A stretch of DNA of 54,164 nucleotides from Streptomyces milbemycinicus (lineage in GTDB: Bacteria; Actinomycetota; Actinomycetes; Streptomycetales; Streptomycetaceae). Shown one piece after another: positions 25,300 to 36,786 of the stretch. The stretch covers positions 1 through 54,164 of the forward strand of contig NZ_MUNE01000189.1 of assembly GCF_002154605.1 (NCBI RefSeq), in the 5' to 3' direction. Numbering within the stretch: position 1 is the first letter of the stretch; every line of letters starts with the position of its first letter. The position numbers and the translations under genes were made by a program. The notes under the pieces are model-generated. The model did not search any database, was not told the origin of the DNA, and saw nothing but the letters and a program-made list of their open reading frames with translations.

Positions 25300-25359
25300 A
25301 ACCATGTTCGGGCCTGCCGCAGCGCCCCCATACCGGACGCGATCCGGCCCTGCGGTGAC

Positions 25360-26181
25360 TCAGGCGGCGCCGCGCTGCAGGGCCTCGCAGACCGCCGTGC
25401 TCTCACGGGCCCCCAACTCCACTGCACGCCCGCACTGTGCGATCCACGCCGCCATGCCCTCGGGCGTCCCCGAGACATAGCCCTTCAATGCCTCGGCGTA
25501 TGCCGCAGCGCCCAATTCCGCGTGTCCGACCTCGGCCGCACAGATGGACTTCGGGTCAAGTCCGCTGCCCACCAGCACGATCCGCTCCGCCGCGCGGGCC
25601 ACCAGGCCGTTGTAAGACCCAAAGGGCCGCAGGGCCAGCAGTTCACCGTGCACCACCGCGGCCGTCACCAGCGCCGGGGCCTGGCTCCCCGCAAGCAGCA
25701 GCCGCGCCAGCCCATCCAGTCGCCCGGCCACCTCGTCGGCGTCGGGCAGCGCCAGTTCGATCAGCGGCTCCTCGACCGGCTCACCCGCCAGCCGCGGCCG
25801 CCCCACCGTGTCGGCCACCTCCGTGCCCCCCGCCGCGACCAGATGCAGCCGGGCCAGCACCCGCAGCGGCGACTGCCGCCATACGCTCAGCAGCTGTCCG
25901 GCCTCGGCGGTCAGCCGCAGCGCCGCGCCCACCGTGCGCGGTTCGCCCTCCGATCCGAAATCGCTGCGGCGCCGCAACTCCTCCAGCGCCCAGTCGGCCC
26001 CGGCCAGGGCGGCGGAGCCGCGCGCCCCGCGCAGGGCCGCCTCGGATGTGACCTCATTGCTGCGGCGGCGCATCACCCGGTGGCCATAGACCCGGTCCAC
26101 CGCGTCGCGCACGGCGTCCACGGAGTCGGTGACGCCGGGAAGCGCGGCCAGGGCGGCGAGCGGATCTGCTGTCGTACTCAT
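25360..26181 (-). CDS. Fic-like protein with degenerate active site
   Basis: A 273-residue helical protein. The segment HGELLALRPFGSYNGLVARA aligns with the Fic core HPFxxGNGRxxR but has Arg for the catalytic His and YNGL for GNGR, so AMP-transfer activity is doubtful. Homologues in Streptomyces are, as I recall, loosely labelled oxidoreductase or Fic family. The ATG at 26181 (MSTTADPLA) has AGGGT upstream; longer frames add Arg-rich residues. It is divergent from the ATPase gene at 26292. Confidence 0.72.
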   Translation of the reverse strand: MSTTADPLAALAALPGVTDSVDAVRDAVDRVYGHRVMRRRSNEVTSEAALRGARGSAALAGADWALEELRRRSDFGSEGEPRTVGAALRLTAEAGQLLSVWRQSPLRVLARLHLVAAGGTEVADTVGRPRLAGEPVEEPLIELALPDADEVAGRLDGLARLLLAGSQAPALVTAAVVHGELLALRPFGSYNGLVARAAERIVLVGSGLDPKSICAAEVGHAELGAAAYAEALKGYVSGTPEGMAAWIAQCGRAVELGARESTAVCEALQRGAA

Positions 26182-26272
26182 GAGTACGACCCTACGCACC
26201 AACCGGCGCCCACGGCCGCCACCCCTCATTGGAGTGGTCTTCTTCACCGTATCCGCCTTCCTGGACGATCAC

Positions 26273-26289
26273 TCACCTACGCTAGGTGA
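26273..26289. promoter_or_regulatory. inverted repeat at the start of the ATPase gene
   Basis: TCACCT and AGGTGA flank 5 bases that contain most of TACGCT (26278-26283 region), a possible -10 box. It lies in the 110-base divergent gap just before the ATG at 26292. Confidence 0.35.
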
Positions 26290-26291
26290 AC

Positions 26292-27296
26292 ATGAAGATC
26301 GCTTTCGTGGGCAAGGGCGGCAGCGGCAAGACGACGCTGTCCTCGCTGTTCATCCGCCACCTCGCCGCCACCGGCGCCCCCGTCATGGCCGTCGACGCGG
26401 ACATCAACCAGCACCTCGGTGTGGCCCTCGGTCTGGACGAGCCGGAAGCCGCCGCACTGCCCGCCATGGGCGCCCACCTCCCCTTGATCAAGGACTACTT
26501 GCGCGGCACCAACCCCCGTATCTCCGGCGCCGACACGATGATCAAGACGACTCCGCCGGGCGAGGGCTCACGGCTCCTGCGGATCGACGAGGACAACCCG
26601 GTGTACGAGGCCTGCGCCCGTACGGTCGGGCTCGACAGCGGGCAGGTCCGCCTGATGGTGACCGGCCCGTTCACCGAGTCCGATCTCGGCGTCGCCTGCT
26701 ACCACTCCAAGGTCGGCGCGATCGAGCTGTGTCTGAACCATCTGGTGGACGGCCGCGACGAGTTCGTCGTCGTCGACATGACCGCCGGCAGCGACTCCTT
26801 CGCCTCGGGCCTCTTCACCCGCTTCGACATGACGTTCCTGGTCGCTGAGCCCACACGCAAGGGCGTGGCGGTCTATCGCCAGTACAAGGAGTACGCCGCC
26901 GACTTCGACGTGGCGCTGCGCGTGGTCGGCAACAAGGTGCAAGGGCCGGAGGACCTGGCCTTTCTGCGCGCGGAGGTGGGCGACGACCTGCTGGTCACGG
27001 TCGGCCACTCGGACTGGGTGCGGGCCATGGAAAGGGGCCGCCCGCCGCGCTTCGAGAAGCTCGAGGAGGTCAACCGCCGCGCCCTGCGCACGCTGTACGA
27101 GGCGGCGGACGCGTCGTACGAGCGGCGGGACTGGCGGCGTTACAGCCGCCAGATGGTGCACTTCCATCTGAGGAACGCGGAGAGCTGGGGCAACGAGAAG
27201 ACGGGCGCCGACCTGGCGGCCCAGGTCGACCCCGCCTTCATGCTGGGTGAATCCGTCCTGGCCGGGCGGCCGGCGGCTACTTCCGCTTCCGCTTGA
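26292..27296 (+). CDS. CooC/MinD-like P-loop ATPase
   Basis: A 334-residue SIMIBI-class ATPase with the N-terminal Walker A AFVGKGGSGKTTLSS, the DADINQHLG segment and a Walker B-like FVVVDMTAG. It resembles CooC and ArsA/MinD-type accessory ATPases, but there is no carbon monoxide dehydrogenase or metalloenzyme gene nearby, so the client is unknown. An in-frame GTG at 26286 is possible; the ATG at 26292 has AGGTG in front. Its last 20 bases overlap the end of the convergent deacetylase gene. Confidence 0.82.
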   Translation: MKIAFVGKGGSGKTTLSSLFIRHLAATGAPVMAVDADINQHLGVALGLDEPEAAALPAMGAHLPLIKDYLRGTNPRISGADTMIKTTPPGEGSRLLRIDEDNPVYEACARTVGLDSGQVRLMVTGPFTESDLGVACYHSKVGAIELCLNHLVDGRDEFVVVDMTAGSDSFASGLFTRFDMTFLVAEPTRKGVAVYRQYKEYAADFDVALRVVGNKVQGPEDLAFLRAEVGDDLLVTVGHSDWVRAMERGRPPRFEKLEEVNRRALRTLYEAADASYERRDWRRYSRQMVHFHLRNAESWGNEKTGADLAAQVDPAFMLGESVLAGRPAATSASA

Positions 27297-28581
27297 CCGG
27301 CTGCGCGGAGTGCGTGGAGGCCGGCTCGGCGGCCAAAAAGCCCGCCCAGCCGCCCTTCGGCCGCTTCCCGACATCCAGTTTGCGCAGTCGGCGCAGGACT
27401 CCGGGGTCCTGCGCGTCCAGCCAGTCGGCCAGTTGTTTGAAGGTGACGCAGCGCACGCCCTTCTTCGGGCAGACCTTCTTGATGGTGTCCTCGACGGCGT
27501 TCATATACGTTCCGCCGTTCCAGGACTCGAAGTGGTTGCCGATGAACAGCGGTGCCCGATTGCCCTTGTACGCCCGGCGGAAGGCGGCACGCAGTCCCCC
27601 GCGCATCTGCTTGCCCCAGGCGGCGCGCTTGGAGGGGTCGCCCTTGGTGGTGCCGGACTGGTTGGCGAGGAAGTTGTAGTCCATCGACAGGGTTTCGAAG
27701 GAATGGCCGGGCACGGGGATCTCCTGCAGCGGAAAGTCCCAGATTCCGTGGATCTTCTTCGGCCAGACCTGGCGGCCGCCCACGGAGCTGGCGTCGTAGC
27801 GGAATCCCATCTTCTTGCCCGCCTTGATCAGGTTCTTCTGCCCCTCCAGGCAGGGGGCGCGGCCGCCCACGAGCTCCTTGCCGTAGTCGAAGGGCAGCGG
27901 TTCGCCGTCCCGCTGGCCGGTGTTGGTCTTCCAGTGCTTGACGAACGACACGGCCTGCCGGGTCTCGTCGATCCACTCTTTGGGGCTCCAGGTGCCCACC
28001 CCGTCGTCCGGACCGCAGAAGTGACCGTTGAAGTGGGTGCCGATCTCATTGCCTTCGAGCCAGGCGGCGCCGAGTTGCTCGACGGTGTCCTTGACGCCCT
28101 TGATGTCGTTGAAGCCGATGGCCGAGGAGCCGCGCGAATGTCGCGGCGGATCGTAGAGGTCCCGCTTCTTGGCGGGCAGCATGTAAACGCCGCTGAGGAA
28201 GTACGTCATCGTCGCGTCGTACTTCCTGCCGACGGCGCGGAAGCGGGAGAAGAGCTTCTGGCCGTCCTGACCCGCGCCGTCCCACGAGAAGACGACGAAC
28301 TGCGGTGGCTTGTCGCCCGGTTTGAGGCGGCGGGGTCTGAGCTGCCCCGGCTGCGGTCCGGTGTAGGAGGTCGATCCGTCACCGATGAGCCGGCCCTGTT
28401 TCCCGCCCAGCTTGGGGTGCTTGGGCACCGCCGGCCCGTTCCGCTGCGCGTCGCGGTCCGTCCGTGGCTGGCCCGGATTGCCTGAGCGCTGTGAGTCGTG
28501 CGAGTTCCCCGTGCAGTTGGCCAACGTGGCCAGCACGGCCATGACGGCCAACCCTGCAGTGACGTTTCTTCTGGGTCTCAT
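27277..28581 (-). CDS. secreted polysaccharide-deacetylase-like lipoprotein
   Basis: A 434-residue exported protein with a signal peptide and LANC lipobox (VMAVLATLANCTG). The mature part has the NodB-like beginning FVVFSWDGAG with its metal-binding Asp, and EIGTHFNGHFCG in place of the usual His-containing second motif. It would act outside the membrane on cell-wall or surface polysaccharide, though the substrate is unknown. The ATG at 28581 follows GAGGTGG. The C-terminus is Lys/Arg rich (PVKRKRK). Confidence 0.78.
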   Translation of the reverse strand: MRPRRNVTAGLAVMAVLATLANCTGNSHDSQRSGNPGQPRTDRDAQRNGPAVPKHPKLGGKQGRLIGDGSTSYTGPQPGQLRPRRLKPGDKPPQFVVFSWDGAGQDGQKLFSRFRAVGRKYDATMTYFLSGVYMLPAKKRDLYDPPRHSRGSSAIGFNDIKGVKDTVEQLGAAWLEGNEIGTHFNGHFCGPDDGVGTWSPKEWIDETRQAVSFVKHWKTNTGQRDGEPLPFDYGKELVGGRAPCLEGQKNLIKAGKKMGFRYDASSVGGRQVWPKKIHGIWDFPLQEIPVPGHSFETLSMDYNFLANQSGTTKGDPSKRAAWGKQMRGGLRAAFRRAYKGNRAPLFIGNHFESWNGGTYMNAVEDTIKKVCPKKGVRCVTFKQLADWLDAQDPGVLRRLRKLDVGKRPKGGWAGFLAAEPASTHSAQPVKRKRK

Positions 28582-28702
28582 GCCGCCACCTCGCCTCTCT
28601 CGTCGTTCCGCGTCGCGGGAGCTCGGACCGAGAGCCAAGCTCGCATGGAACGGAGAAAAGACAGAGCATGACAAGCCATTTCAAATGATTATTCACCCGT
28701 AA

Positions 28703-28726
28703 GGTGGAATATAGACCCGTTCCACC
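28703..28726. promoter_or_regulatory. inverted repeat in an AT-richer divergent promoter region
   Basis: GGTGGAA (28703-28709) and TTCCACC (28720-28726) are separated by 10 bases in the 294-base gap between the deacetylase and SulP genes. The region 28670-28780 is noticeably AT rich for this genome and must hold both promoters. Confidence 0.4.
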
Positions 28727-28875
28727 CGAAAAGACTTCCTGTCGACTTTACTCAGCATTACGATTCATTTACCAATGCTTGGGGGTCGATGCCGGGCTTG
28801 GGAATCAGACCGCAGTACGCCGTGACCCACGGCCGTGTTCTCATGCACGGCCGCGAAGCCCCGGAGGAGACGGGA

Positions 28876-31359
28876 ATGTCGCAGCTCTTGAACCGGATCG
28901 GCGGGGTCTCCTGCCGACGGGACCTTTCCGCCTCGATCGTCATCTTTCTGATCGCGATCCCGCTCTCCCTCGGGCTCGCGCTGGCCACAGGCGCCCCTCT
29001 GCAGGCCGGTTTGGTCTCCGCCGTCGTGGGCGGAATCGTGGCCGGGCTGCTCGGGGGCGCCCCTCTCCAGGTGAGCGGCGCCGCGACCGGTCTGGTCGTG
29101 GTCACCGCCGATCTCGTGCAGCGCTACGGCTGGCGCACCACCTGCGCGATCACTGTGCTCGCCGGCGCGGCGCAACTGGCCTTCGGCGCCGTGCGGGTGG
29201 CGCGGGCCGCGCTCGCCATCAGCCCGGCCATCGTCCATGGGATGCTCGCGGGCATCGGTGTCGTCATCGCGGTCGGCCAGCTGCACGTGGTGCTCGGTGA
29301 CAGCCCCGACAGCTCAGTGATCGACAACATCGCCGCACTGCCCACGGAGTTGAGACATCCGCACCCTGCCGCCCTTCTGGTGGGTGCGATCACCGTCGCA
29401 GTGCTCACGCTGTGGCCCTGGCTGCCGGGGAAGGCCGGGCGGGTCGCGCGTACCGTACCGGCGGCACTCGTCGCCGTCGTCGCGGCCACTGCGGTGAGCG
29501 CGGGTATGTCGGTGCCGCGCGTCGATCTGCCGTCCTGGGAGGTCCCGGCGCTGCCCGGACTCCCGGAAGGGCCGGTGCTCGGGCTGGTCGCCGCCGTACT
29601 GACGGTCACTTTGGTCGCGAGCATGGAATCGCTGCTGTCCGCCGTCGCCGTCGACCGGCTGCAAACCGCGGGACCCGGCCCGCGGACGGAGGCGCCGGGC
29701 GTGGCGCCGCGCCCGGTGCCGGAAAAGCAGCCGACCCGGCTGGACCGCGAGCTGGTCGGGCAGGGCGCGGCCAATATGGTCTCCGGGCTCCTGGGCGGGC
29801 TGCCGATCGCGGGAGGCGCGATCCGCGGCTCGGCGAATGTCCGAGCCGGTGCCGTGACCCGCCGGTCCACGGTGCTCCACGGCGTATGGGTGGCGCTGTG
29901 CGCGGGGCTGCTCGCCGGGGTGCTCGAGCTGATCCCGCTCGCGGCGCTCGCCGCGCTGGTCATGGTCGTCGGCGTGAAGATGGTCAGCTTCGCGCACATC
30001 AAGAACGTGCAGCGGAACCGGGAGTTCCCGGTGTATGCGGCCACGCTGGGCGCAGTCGTCCTGCTGGGCGTATTGCAGGGGGTAGTGGTCGGGATCGTGG
30101 TCGCGGTCGTCACGGCGCTGCGCCGGCTGGCCCACACCCGGATCACCGTGGCCGAGGAGGCCGGGCTGCACCGGGTGCGGGTGAGCGGGCAGCTGACGTT
30201 CCTGGCGGTGCCCCGGCTCAGCCGGGCCCTGGCGCAGCTGCCGGCCGGGGCCAGCGTGGTGGTGGAGCTCGGCGGCTGGTTCATGGACCACGCCGCGTAT
30301 GACGCGCTGCATTCCTGGGCCGAGGGGCATCGGGCGCGCGGGGGCTGGGTCAGGCTCGGCGGCCGGTCGGGGCGGCCGATCGCCGAGCCGGCCAGCGCCC
30401 ATACCTGCCGACCGTGGACGCCCTGGCGCAACCATCACTGCACCCGTCCCGCCCCGACGGCTGTGCTGAACGGCGGAGGGCAGCTGCTCGGCGGGGTGAG
30501 CGCCTTCCAGCGGCACACCGCGCCGCTGGTGCGGGAGGAGTTGGCGCGGCTCGCGCGGGAGGGGCAGCGGCCCACTCAGCTCTTCTTGACCTGCGCCGAC
30601 TCGCGGCTGGTGACCAGCATGATCACCTCCAGTGGGCCCGGCGACCTGTTCACCGTGCGCAATGTGGGCAATCTGGTGCCACCGCCCGGCTCCGGAGACG
30701 CCTGTGACTCGGTGGGCGCGGCCCTCGAATACGCGGTGGAGGTGCTGAAGGTCGGCAGCATCACGGTGTGCGGACACTCGGGATGCGGGGCGATGCAGGC
30801 GCTGCTCGGCTCGGCGGTGCCCGCACCGTCCGGCAGGCAGGCGCCGCACGGCAGACAGGCGCCGTCCGGGACGCAGACACCACCCACGGCGCCGACACCG
30901 TCCGGCAGGCAGACGCCGGACGAGGCGTACACGCCGGCCGTCGCGCAGACGCCGGCCGTCGCGCAGACGCCGCTCGCGCGATGGCTGCGCCATGGGCGCC
31001 CGAGTCTGGCCCGTATGGAGCGGATCGGGCGGCTGGGGCGCGGGGAGGTGGCGCTCGGGGACCGACCCGTGGCCGATGAGCTGGAGCGGTTGGCGTTGGT
31101 CAACGTGGTGCAGCAGCTCGACCATCTGATGGCGCACGGCTGTGTGGCCCGCCGGGTGGCGGAGGGCGGGCTGATGCTTCAGGGGATGTACTTCCATGTG
31201 GGGGAGGCTCAGGCGTATGTGCTGGAGGCCGGGGGAGCGGGCAGATTCTCGGCTGTGCGGCCGGATCATGGCGCGGCAGCTGGTGCCTGTACGAGCGGCG
31301 GGGCCGCGGCGGCGGGCGTGGGCGGCGGGTCCCTGGCCGAGGGCGTGGGACTCATGTGA
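28876..31359 (+). CDS. SulP-family anion transporter fused to beta-carbonic anhydrase
   Basis: An 827-residue fusion. Residues 1 to about 420 form the SulP membrane domain with about ten to twelve helices. A degenerate STAS-like region follows, and a beta-carbonic anhydrase domain begins near residue 530 with the zinc motifs TCADSR and CGHSGCG. It likely moves bicarbonate and interconverts it with CO2 at the membrane. The ATG at 28876 has GGAGGAG in front. A Pro/Thr/Gln-rich repeat insert sits just after the second zinc motif, and the C-terminus ends in Gly/Ala-rich sequence. Confidence 0.9.
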   Translation: MSQLLNRIGGVSCRRDLSASIVIFLIAIPLSLGLALATGAPLQAGLVSAVVGGIVAGLLGGAPLQVSGAATGLVVVTADLVQRYGWRTTCAITVLAGAAQLAFGAVRVARAALAISPAIVHGMLAGIGVVIAVGQLHVVLGDSPDSSVIDNIAALPTELRHPHPAALLVGAITVAVLTLWPWLPGKAGRVARTVPAALVAVVAATAVSAGMSVPRVDLPSWEVPALPGLPEGPVLGLVAAVLTVTLVASMESLLSAVAVDRLQTAGPGPRTEAPGVAPRPVPEKQPTRLDRELVGQGAANMVSGLLGGLPIAGGAIRGSANVRAGAVTRRSTVLHGVWVALCAGLLAGVLELIPLAALAALVMVVGVKMVSFAHIKNVQRNREFPVYAATLGAVVLLGVLQGVVVGIVVAVVTALRRLAHTRITVAEEAGLHRVRVSGQLTFLAVPRLSRALAQLPAGASVVVELGGWFMDHAAYDALHSWAEGHRARGGWVRLGGRSGRPIAEPASAHTCRPWTPWRNHHCTRPAPTAVLNGGGQLLGGVSAFQRHTAPLVREELARLAREGQRPTQLFLTCADSRLVTSMITSSGPGDLFTVRNVGNLVPPPGSGDACDSVGAALEYAVEVLKVGSITVCGHSGCGAMQALLGSAVPAPSGRQAPHGRQAPSGTQTPPTAPTPSGRQTPDEAYTPAVAQTPAVAQTPLARWLRHGRPSLARMERIGRLGRGEVALGDRPVADELERLALVNVVQQLDHLMAHGCVARRVAEGGLMLQGMYFHVGEAQAYVLEAGGAGRFSAVRPDHGAAAGACTSGGAAAAGVGGGSLAEGVGLM
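30825..30975 (+). repeat. imperfect repeats inside the carbonic anhydrase domain
   Basis: Repeated units encode variants of PSGRQAP and TPAVAQTP; the last two copies of ACGCCGGCCGTCGCGCAG are exact 18-bp direct repeats. They add about 50 residues to the enzyme domain. Confidence 0.8.
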
Positions 31360-31363
31360 TTAC

Positions 31364-31375
31364 AGGTCTAAACCA
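31364..31375 (+). promoter_or_regulatory. DasR-site-like sequence upstream of acsA
   Basis: AGGTCTAAACCA matches 10 of 12 positions of the core TGGTCTAGACCA of DasR responsive elements. It lies 5 bases after the SulP-CA stop and 90 bases before acsA. Confidence 0.35.
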
Positions 31376-31464
31376 ATTTTTACCGACGACCCTTGTCAGG
31401 GTGCACCGCGGGCTGATGAGCTATGGCCTGGGACACAACGGTCACCCTGGGAAAGGGAGATGTC

Positions 31465-33426
<1,962 letters not shown>

Positions 33427-33512
33427 CCCGGTCACAGCGGTCGTGCGGCGGAGCCGCGTATCGGCCCGCGCGGCGGAGCCGCATATCGACACCGACGGAA
33501 TGCGGAAGACGG

Positions 33513-33539
33513 AGGGCGCCCGGCCTGGCGGGGCGCCCT
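33513..33539 (+). terminator. acsA terminator hairpin
   Basis: AGGGCGCCC pairs with GGGCGCCCT across a 9-base loop, 87 bases past the acsA stop. Confidence 0.7.
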
Positions 33540-33702
33540 CCGGGCATTTCAGTTAGGGTGGAAAGCCATCGCGTCAAGAACGCGACAAGAACAAGTTTTC
33601 GAGGGCGCGCCGGGAAGTCTGGTCGGCACACACGCCACACGTGTATCCCCACATGTGGAATCACACGCGTGCATATGTCCGACCGCCCCAGGAGGGTTCC
33701 CC

Positions 33703-35094
33703 GTGGCCGCGCCCATCCGCCGCAAGTTCCTCGGACGTCTGTCGCTGCCCGAGCGGACCTTCGTCACCGACGCCCTGCGCACCGAAACCGTCGGCGGCAT
33801 CATCCTGCTGGTCGCCGCCATCGCCGCGCTGTTCCTCGCCAACACCCCACTCAGCGGCATCTACCAGGACGTCAGGGACTTCTCCTTCGGCCCCGACGCG
33901 CTGCATCTGCGGCTGTCGATCGACTCCTGGGCCGCGGACGGCCTGCTCACCATCTTCTTCTTCGTGGCCGGCATCGAGCTCAAGCGTGAGCTGATCGCGG
34001 GCGAACTGCGCGACCGCAGGGCGGCCGCGCTCCCCGTCATGGCAGCGATATGCGGCATGGCCATGCCCGCCCTCGTCTATGTGGCCGTGGGCGCGGCCGG
34101 CGGCGGAAATCTCAAGGGCTGGGCGGTGCCCACCGCCACCGACATCGCCTTCGCCCTCGCCGTGCTCGCCGTCATCGGCACCGCCCTGCCCGCCGCCCTG
34201 CGCGCGTTTCTGCTCACCCTCGCGGTGGTGGACGACCTCGGCGCGATCCTGATCATCGCGATCTTCTATACGACGCATATCGACTTCGTCGCCCTCGGCC
34301 TCGCCTTCGCTGGTCTCGTCGTGTTCTGGACGCTGCACCGCAAGGGCATACGCGGCGCATACATCTATGTCCCACTGGCCTTCGTCATCTGGGCCCTGAT
34401 GCATGCGAGCGGGGTGCACGCCACGATCGCCGGCGTCGCCATGGGCCTGATGCTGCGCTGCACCGTGCGCGAGGGCGAGGAGCGCTCCCCCGCCGAGCGC
34501 ATCGAGCACCGGGTGCGCCCGCTGTCGGCCGGACTCGCCGTCCCGCTGTTCGCCCTCTTCGCCGCCGGGGTCCCGGTCTCCGGCGAAGCCATCGGGCAGG
34601 TCTTCTCCCGTCCCGAGACGCTCGGCGTCGTCCTCGGCCTCGTCGTGGGCAAGACCATCGGCGTCTTCGGCGGCTCCTGGCTCGCCGCCCGCTTCACCAA
34701 GGCGGAGCTGAACGAGGACCTGGCCTGGGCGGATGTGTTCGCAATCGCCTCGCTCGCCGGGATCGGCTTCACCGTCTCCCTGCTCATCGGCGAGCTGGCC
34801 TTCCCCGCCGACCCCACGCTCGCCGCCGAGGTGAAGGCGGCGGTGCTCATCGGCTCGCTGCTCGCCGCGGTCGTCTCGGGCGTCCTGCTGAAGATGCGTA
34901 ACAACACCTACCGGCAGCTGTGCGAGGAAGAGGAGCGGGACGAGGACCAGGACGGCATCCCCGACATCTACGAACTCGACAGTCCGGCCTACCACCTTCG
35001 GATGGCCGCGATCCACGAGGCCAAGGCCGCCGAGCACCGCCGACTTGCCGAAGTGGCTGCCGCATCCGACTCCGGTGACGATGGTCCGGCATGA
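33703..35094 (+). CDS. nhaA: Na+/H+ antiporter NhaA
   Basis: A 463-residue antiporter exchanging external protons for internal Na+. It has about 12 hydrophobic helices and the family motifs FFFVAGIELKREL, PTATDIAFALAVLA with the ion-binding Asp, and LAVVDDLGAI with the paired aspartates. The C-terminal 60 residues are a charged cytoplasmic tail. The GTG at 33703 has AGGAGGG upstream. Palindromic sequence lies just before it (33636-33672). Confidence 0.94.
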   Translation: MAAPIRRKFLGRLSLPERTFVTDALRTETVGGIILLVAAIAALFLANTPLSGIYQDVRDFSFGPDALHLRLSIDSWAADGLLTIFFFVAGIELKRELIAGELRDRRAAALPVMAAICGMAMPALVYVAVGAAGGGNLKGWAVPTATDIAFALAVLAVIGTALPAALRAFLLTLAVVDDLGAILIIAIFYTTHIDFVALGLAFAGLVVFWTLHRKGIRGAYIYVPLAFVIWALMHASGVHATIAGVAMGLMLRCTVREGEERSPAERIEHRVRPLSAGLAVPLFALFAAGVPVSGEAIGQVFSRPETLGVVLGLVVGKTIGVFGGSWLAARFTKAELNEDLAWADVFAIASLAGIGFTVSLLIGELAFPADPTLAAEVKAAVLIGSLLAAVVSGVLLKMRNNTYRQLCEEEERDEDQDGIPDIYELDSPAYHLRMAAIHEAKAAEHRRLAEVAAASDSGDDGPA

Positions 35095-35132
35095 TCTGAG
35101 AGGCTTGACGACCGCGGAGAAGCGCAGAAGAC

Positions 35133-35201
35133 ATGGCAGACGCGCAAGACGACGAGCAAGACGACGCGTACGACGACGCGGAAGACGTGCGGGACGCATA
35201 A
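35133..35201 (+). CDS. very acidic 22-residue micro-ORF (tentative)
   Basis: MADAQDDEQDDAYDDAEDVR then DA and a stop, built from GAC-rich repeats. It fits between nhaA and the holin-like gene and ends 27 bases before the latter's start. There is no strong ribosome site. It could be a leader peptide or chance. Confidence 0.25.
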   Translation: MADAQDDEQDDAYDDAEDVRDA

Positions 35202-35228
35202 GACGTGCGAGAGCAGAGGGAGATGGCG

Positions 35229-35690
35229 ATGAGCGCAGCCGACGACGGCGGCAACCGCAGCCTCGGCCAGCTGGTGGCGACGGCGACCACCGAACTGTCC
35301 GCGCTGGTGCACGACGAGATCGCGCTGGCCAAGGCCGAATTCCGGGACAGCGCCCGGCGCACGCTGTTCGGCAGCGGCGCGGCCATCGTGGCCGGGGTGC
35401 TGCTGCTGTTCTCGCTGCCGGTGCTGAGCTTCGCCCTCGCCTACGGCCTGCGCGCCTGGACCGGCCTCGGCCTCGCCTGGTGCTTTCTGATCGTGGGTGG
35501 CATCTATTGGCTGATCGCCGGGATCCTGGGCGTCTTCGCGCTCGCCAAGTTCAAGCGGGTCAAGGCGCCGAAGAAGTCCGTGGCCTCGGCCAAGGAGACG
35601 GCGGCCGTACTGGGGAGCGTCAAGCCACACCCGCGCGCAGCGGCCAATGGCGGCCGCCCGGCACGGGATGTGACACGCTCGACCGCATGA
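35229..35690 (+). CDS. actinobacterial holin-X-like membrane protein
   Basis: A 153-residue protein with an N-terminal amphipathic helix (LGQLVATATTELSALVHDEIALAKAEF), two membrane helices (about residues 50-75 and 82-110) and a basic tail. This is the PF07332-type 'putative holin-X' layout, common in chromosomes and not evidence of a phage. I chose the ATG at 35229 because GAGGGAG is 6 bases upstream; the ATG at 35223 would be too close. Its stop overlaps the next start (ATGA). Confidence 0.83.
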   Translation: MSAADDGGNRSLGQLVATATTELSALVHDEIALAKAEFRDSARRTLFGSGAAIVAGVLLLFSLPVLSFALAYGLRAWTGLGLAWCFLIVGGIYWLIAGILGVFALAKFKRVKAPKKSVASAKETAAVLGSVKPHPRAAANGGRPARDVTRSTA

Positions 35691-36613
35691 CGGCCCCTGA
35701 CACCTCCGCCTCGGTCGTACGGCTCGACGGACCCTGGACCCATCGGGACGTCGCGGCCAACGGCGCGCGCTTCCATATCGCCGAGCTGGGTGACGGCCCG
35801 CTGGTCCTGCTGCTGCATGGCTTTCCGCAGTTCTGGTGGGCCTGGCGGCATCAGCTGACCGCCCTGGCCGAGGCCGGCTTCCGAGCGGTGGCGATGGATC
35901 TGCGCGGGGTGGGCGGCAGCGACCGTACGCCCCGGGGCTACGACCCGGCCAACCTCGCCCTCGACATCACCGGGGTGGTCCGCTCGCTCGGCGAGCCCGA
36001 CGCCGCGCTCGTCGGCCATGACCTGGGCGGATACCTCGCTTGGACGGCCGCGGTGATGCGGCCGAAACTGGTCCGGCGACTCGCGGTGGCCTCGATGCCG
36101 CATCCGCGGCGCTGGCGCTCGGCCATGCTGCGGGACGTCAAGCAGAGCGCGGCCAGCTCTTACGTATGGGGCTTCCAGCGGCCCTGGCTGCCCGAGCGGC
36201 AGCTGACCGCGGACGATGGGGCGCTGGTGGGGCGGCTGATCCGGGACTGGTCGGGGCCTCGGCTGCCCGAGGACCAGGCCGTGGAGATCTACCGGCGGGC
36301 GATGACCATCCCGTCGACGGCACACTGCTCGATCGAGCCGTACCGCTGGATGGTGCGGTCGCTGGCGCGGCCGGACGGTTTCCAGTTCAACCGGCGGATG
36401 CGGCGGCCGGTGCGGGTGCCCACGCTGCATCTGCACGGGTCACTCGACCCGGTGATGCGCACCCGCAGCGCGGCGGGTTCTGGAGAGTACGTAGAGGCGC
36501 CCTACCGCTGGCGGCTCTTCGACGGCCTCGGGCACTTCCCGCACGAGGAGGATCCGGTCGCCTTCTCCACCGAGCTGATCAACTGGCTCAAGGACCCCGA
36601 GCCCGACCGCTGA
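35687..36613 (+). CDS. alpha/beta hydrolase, epoxide-hydrolase-like
   Basis: A 308-residue enzyme. The oxyanion segment is LLHGFPQFWWAW, and the nucleophile elbow is LVGHDLGGYLAW with Asp as nucleophile, as in epoxide hydrolases and haloalkane dehalogenases. The acid and base are probably in HGSLDPV and GLGHFPHEEDP. The cap-domain Tyr residues are consistent with an epoxide hydrolase. It is translationally coupled to the holin-like gene. Confidence 0.88.
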   Translation: MTAPDTSASVVRLDGPWTHRDVAANGARFHIAELGDGPLVLLLHGFPQFWWAWRHQLTALAEAGFRAVAMDLRGVGGSDRTPRGYDPANLALDITGVVRSLGEPDAALVGHDLGGYLAWTAAVMRPKLVRRLAVASMPHPRRWRSAMLRDVKQSAASSYVWGFQRPWLPERQLTADDGALVGRLIRDWSGPRLPEDQAVEIYRRAMTIPSTAHCSIEPYRWMVRSLARPDGFQFNRRMRRPVRVPTLHLHGSLDPVMRTRSAAGSGEYVEAPYRWRLFDGLGHFPHEEDPVAFSTELINWLKDPEPDR

Positions 36614-36786
36614 GGCCACAGACCGCCCGTTCCGCGGACAAGCCGCCGGTTCGGTGTCGGCACGCTGTCCGCTGCAGGCACATTGGGCGAACACCTGTTT
36701 TTCGAACGGCCACTTGCCTGGAGCATAGGCCAATTGCCGCGGCCAGCGGCGATTACGGACCTTGGGCCCCGGGCAGAGACCCAGGT

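Noticed and set aside
35229..35690. Prophage remnant suggested by a holin-like gene
   Set aside because: Holin-X-like proteins are ordinary chromosomal genes in Streptomyces; no other phage gene is nearby.
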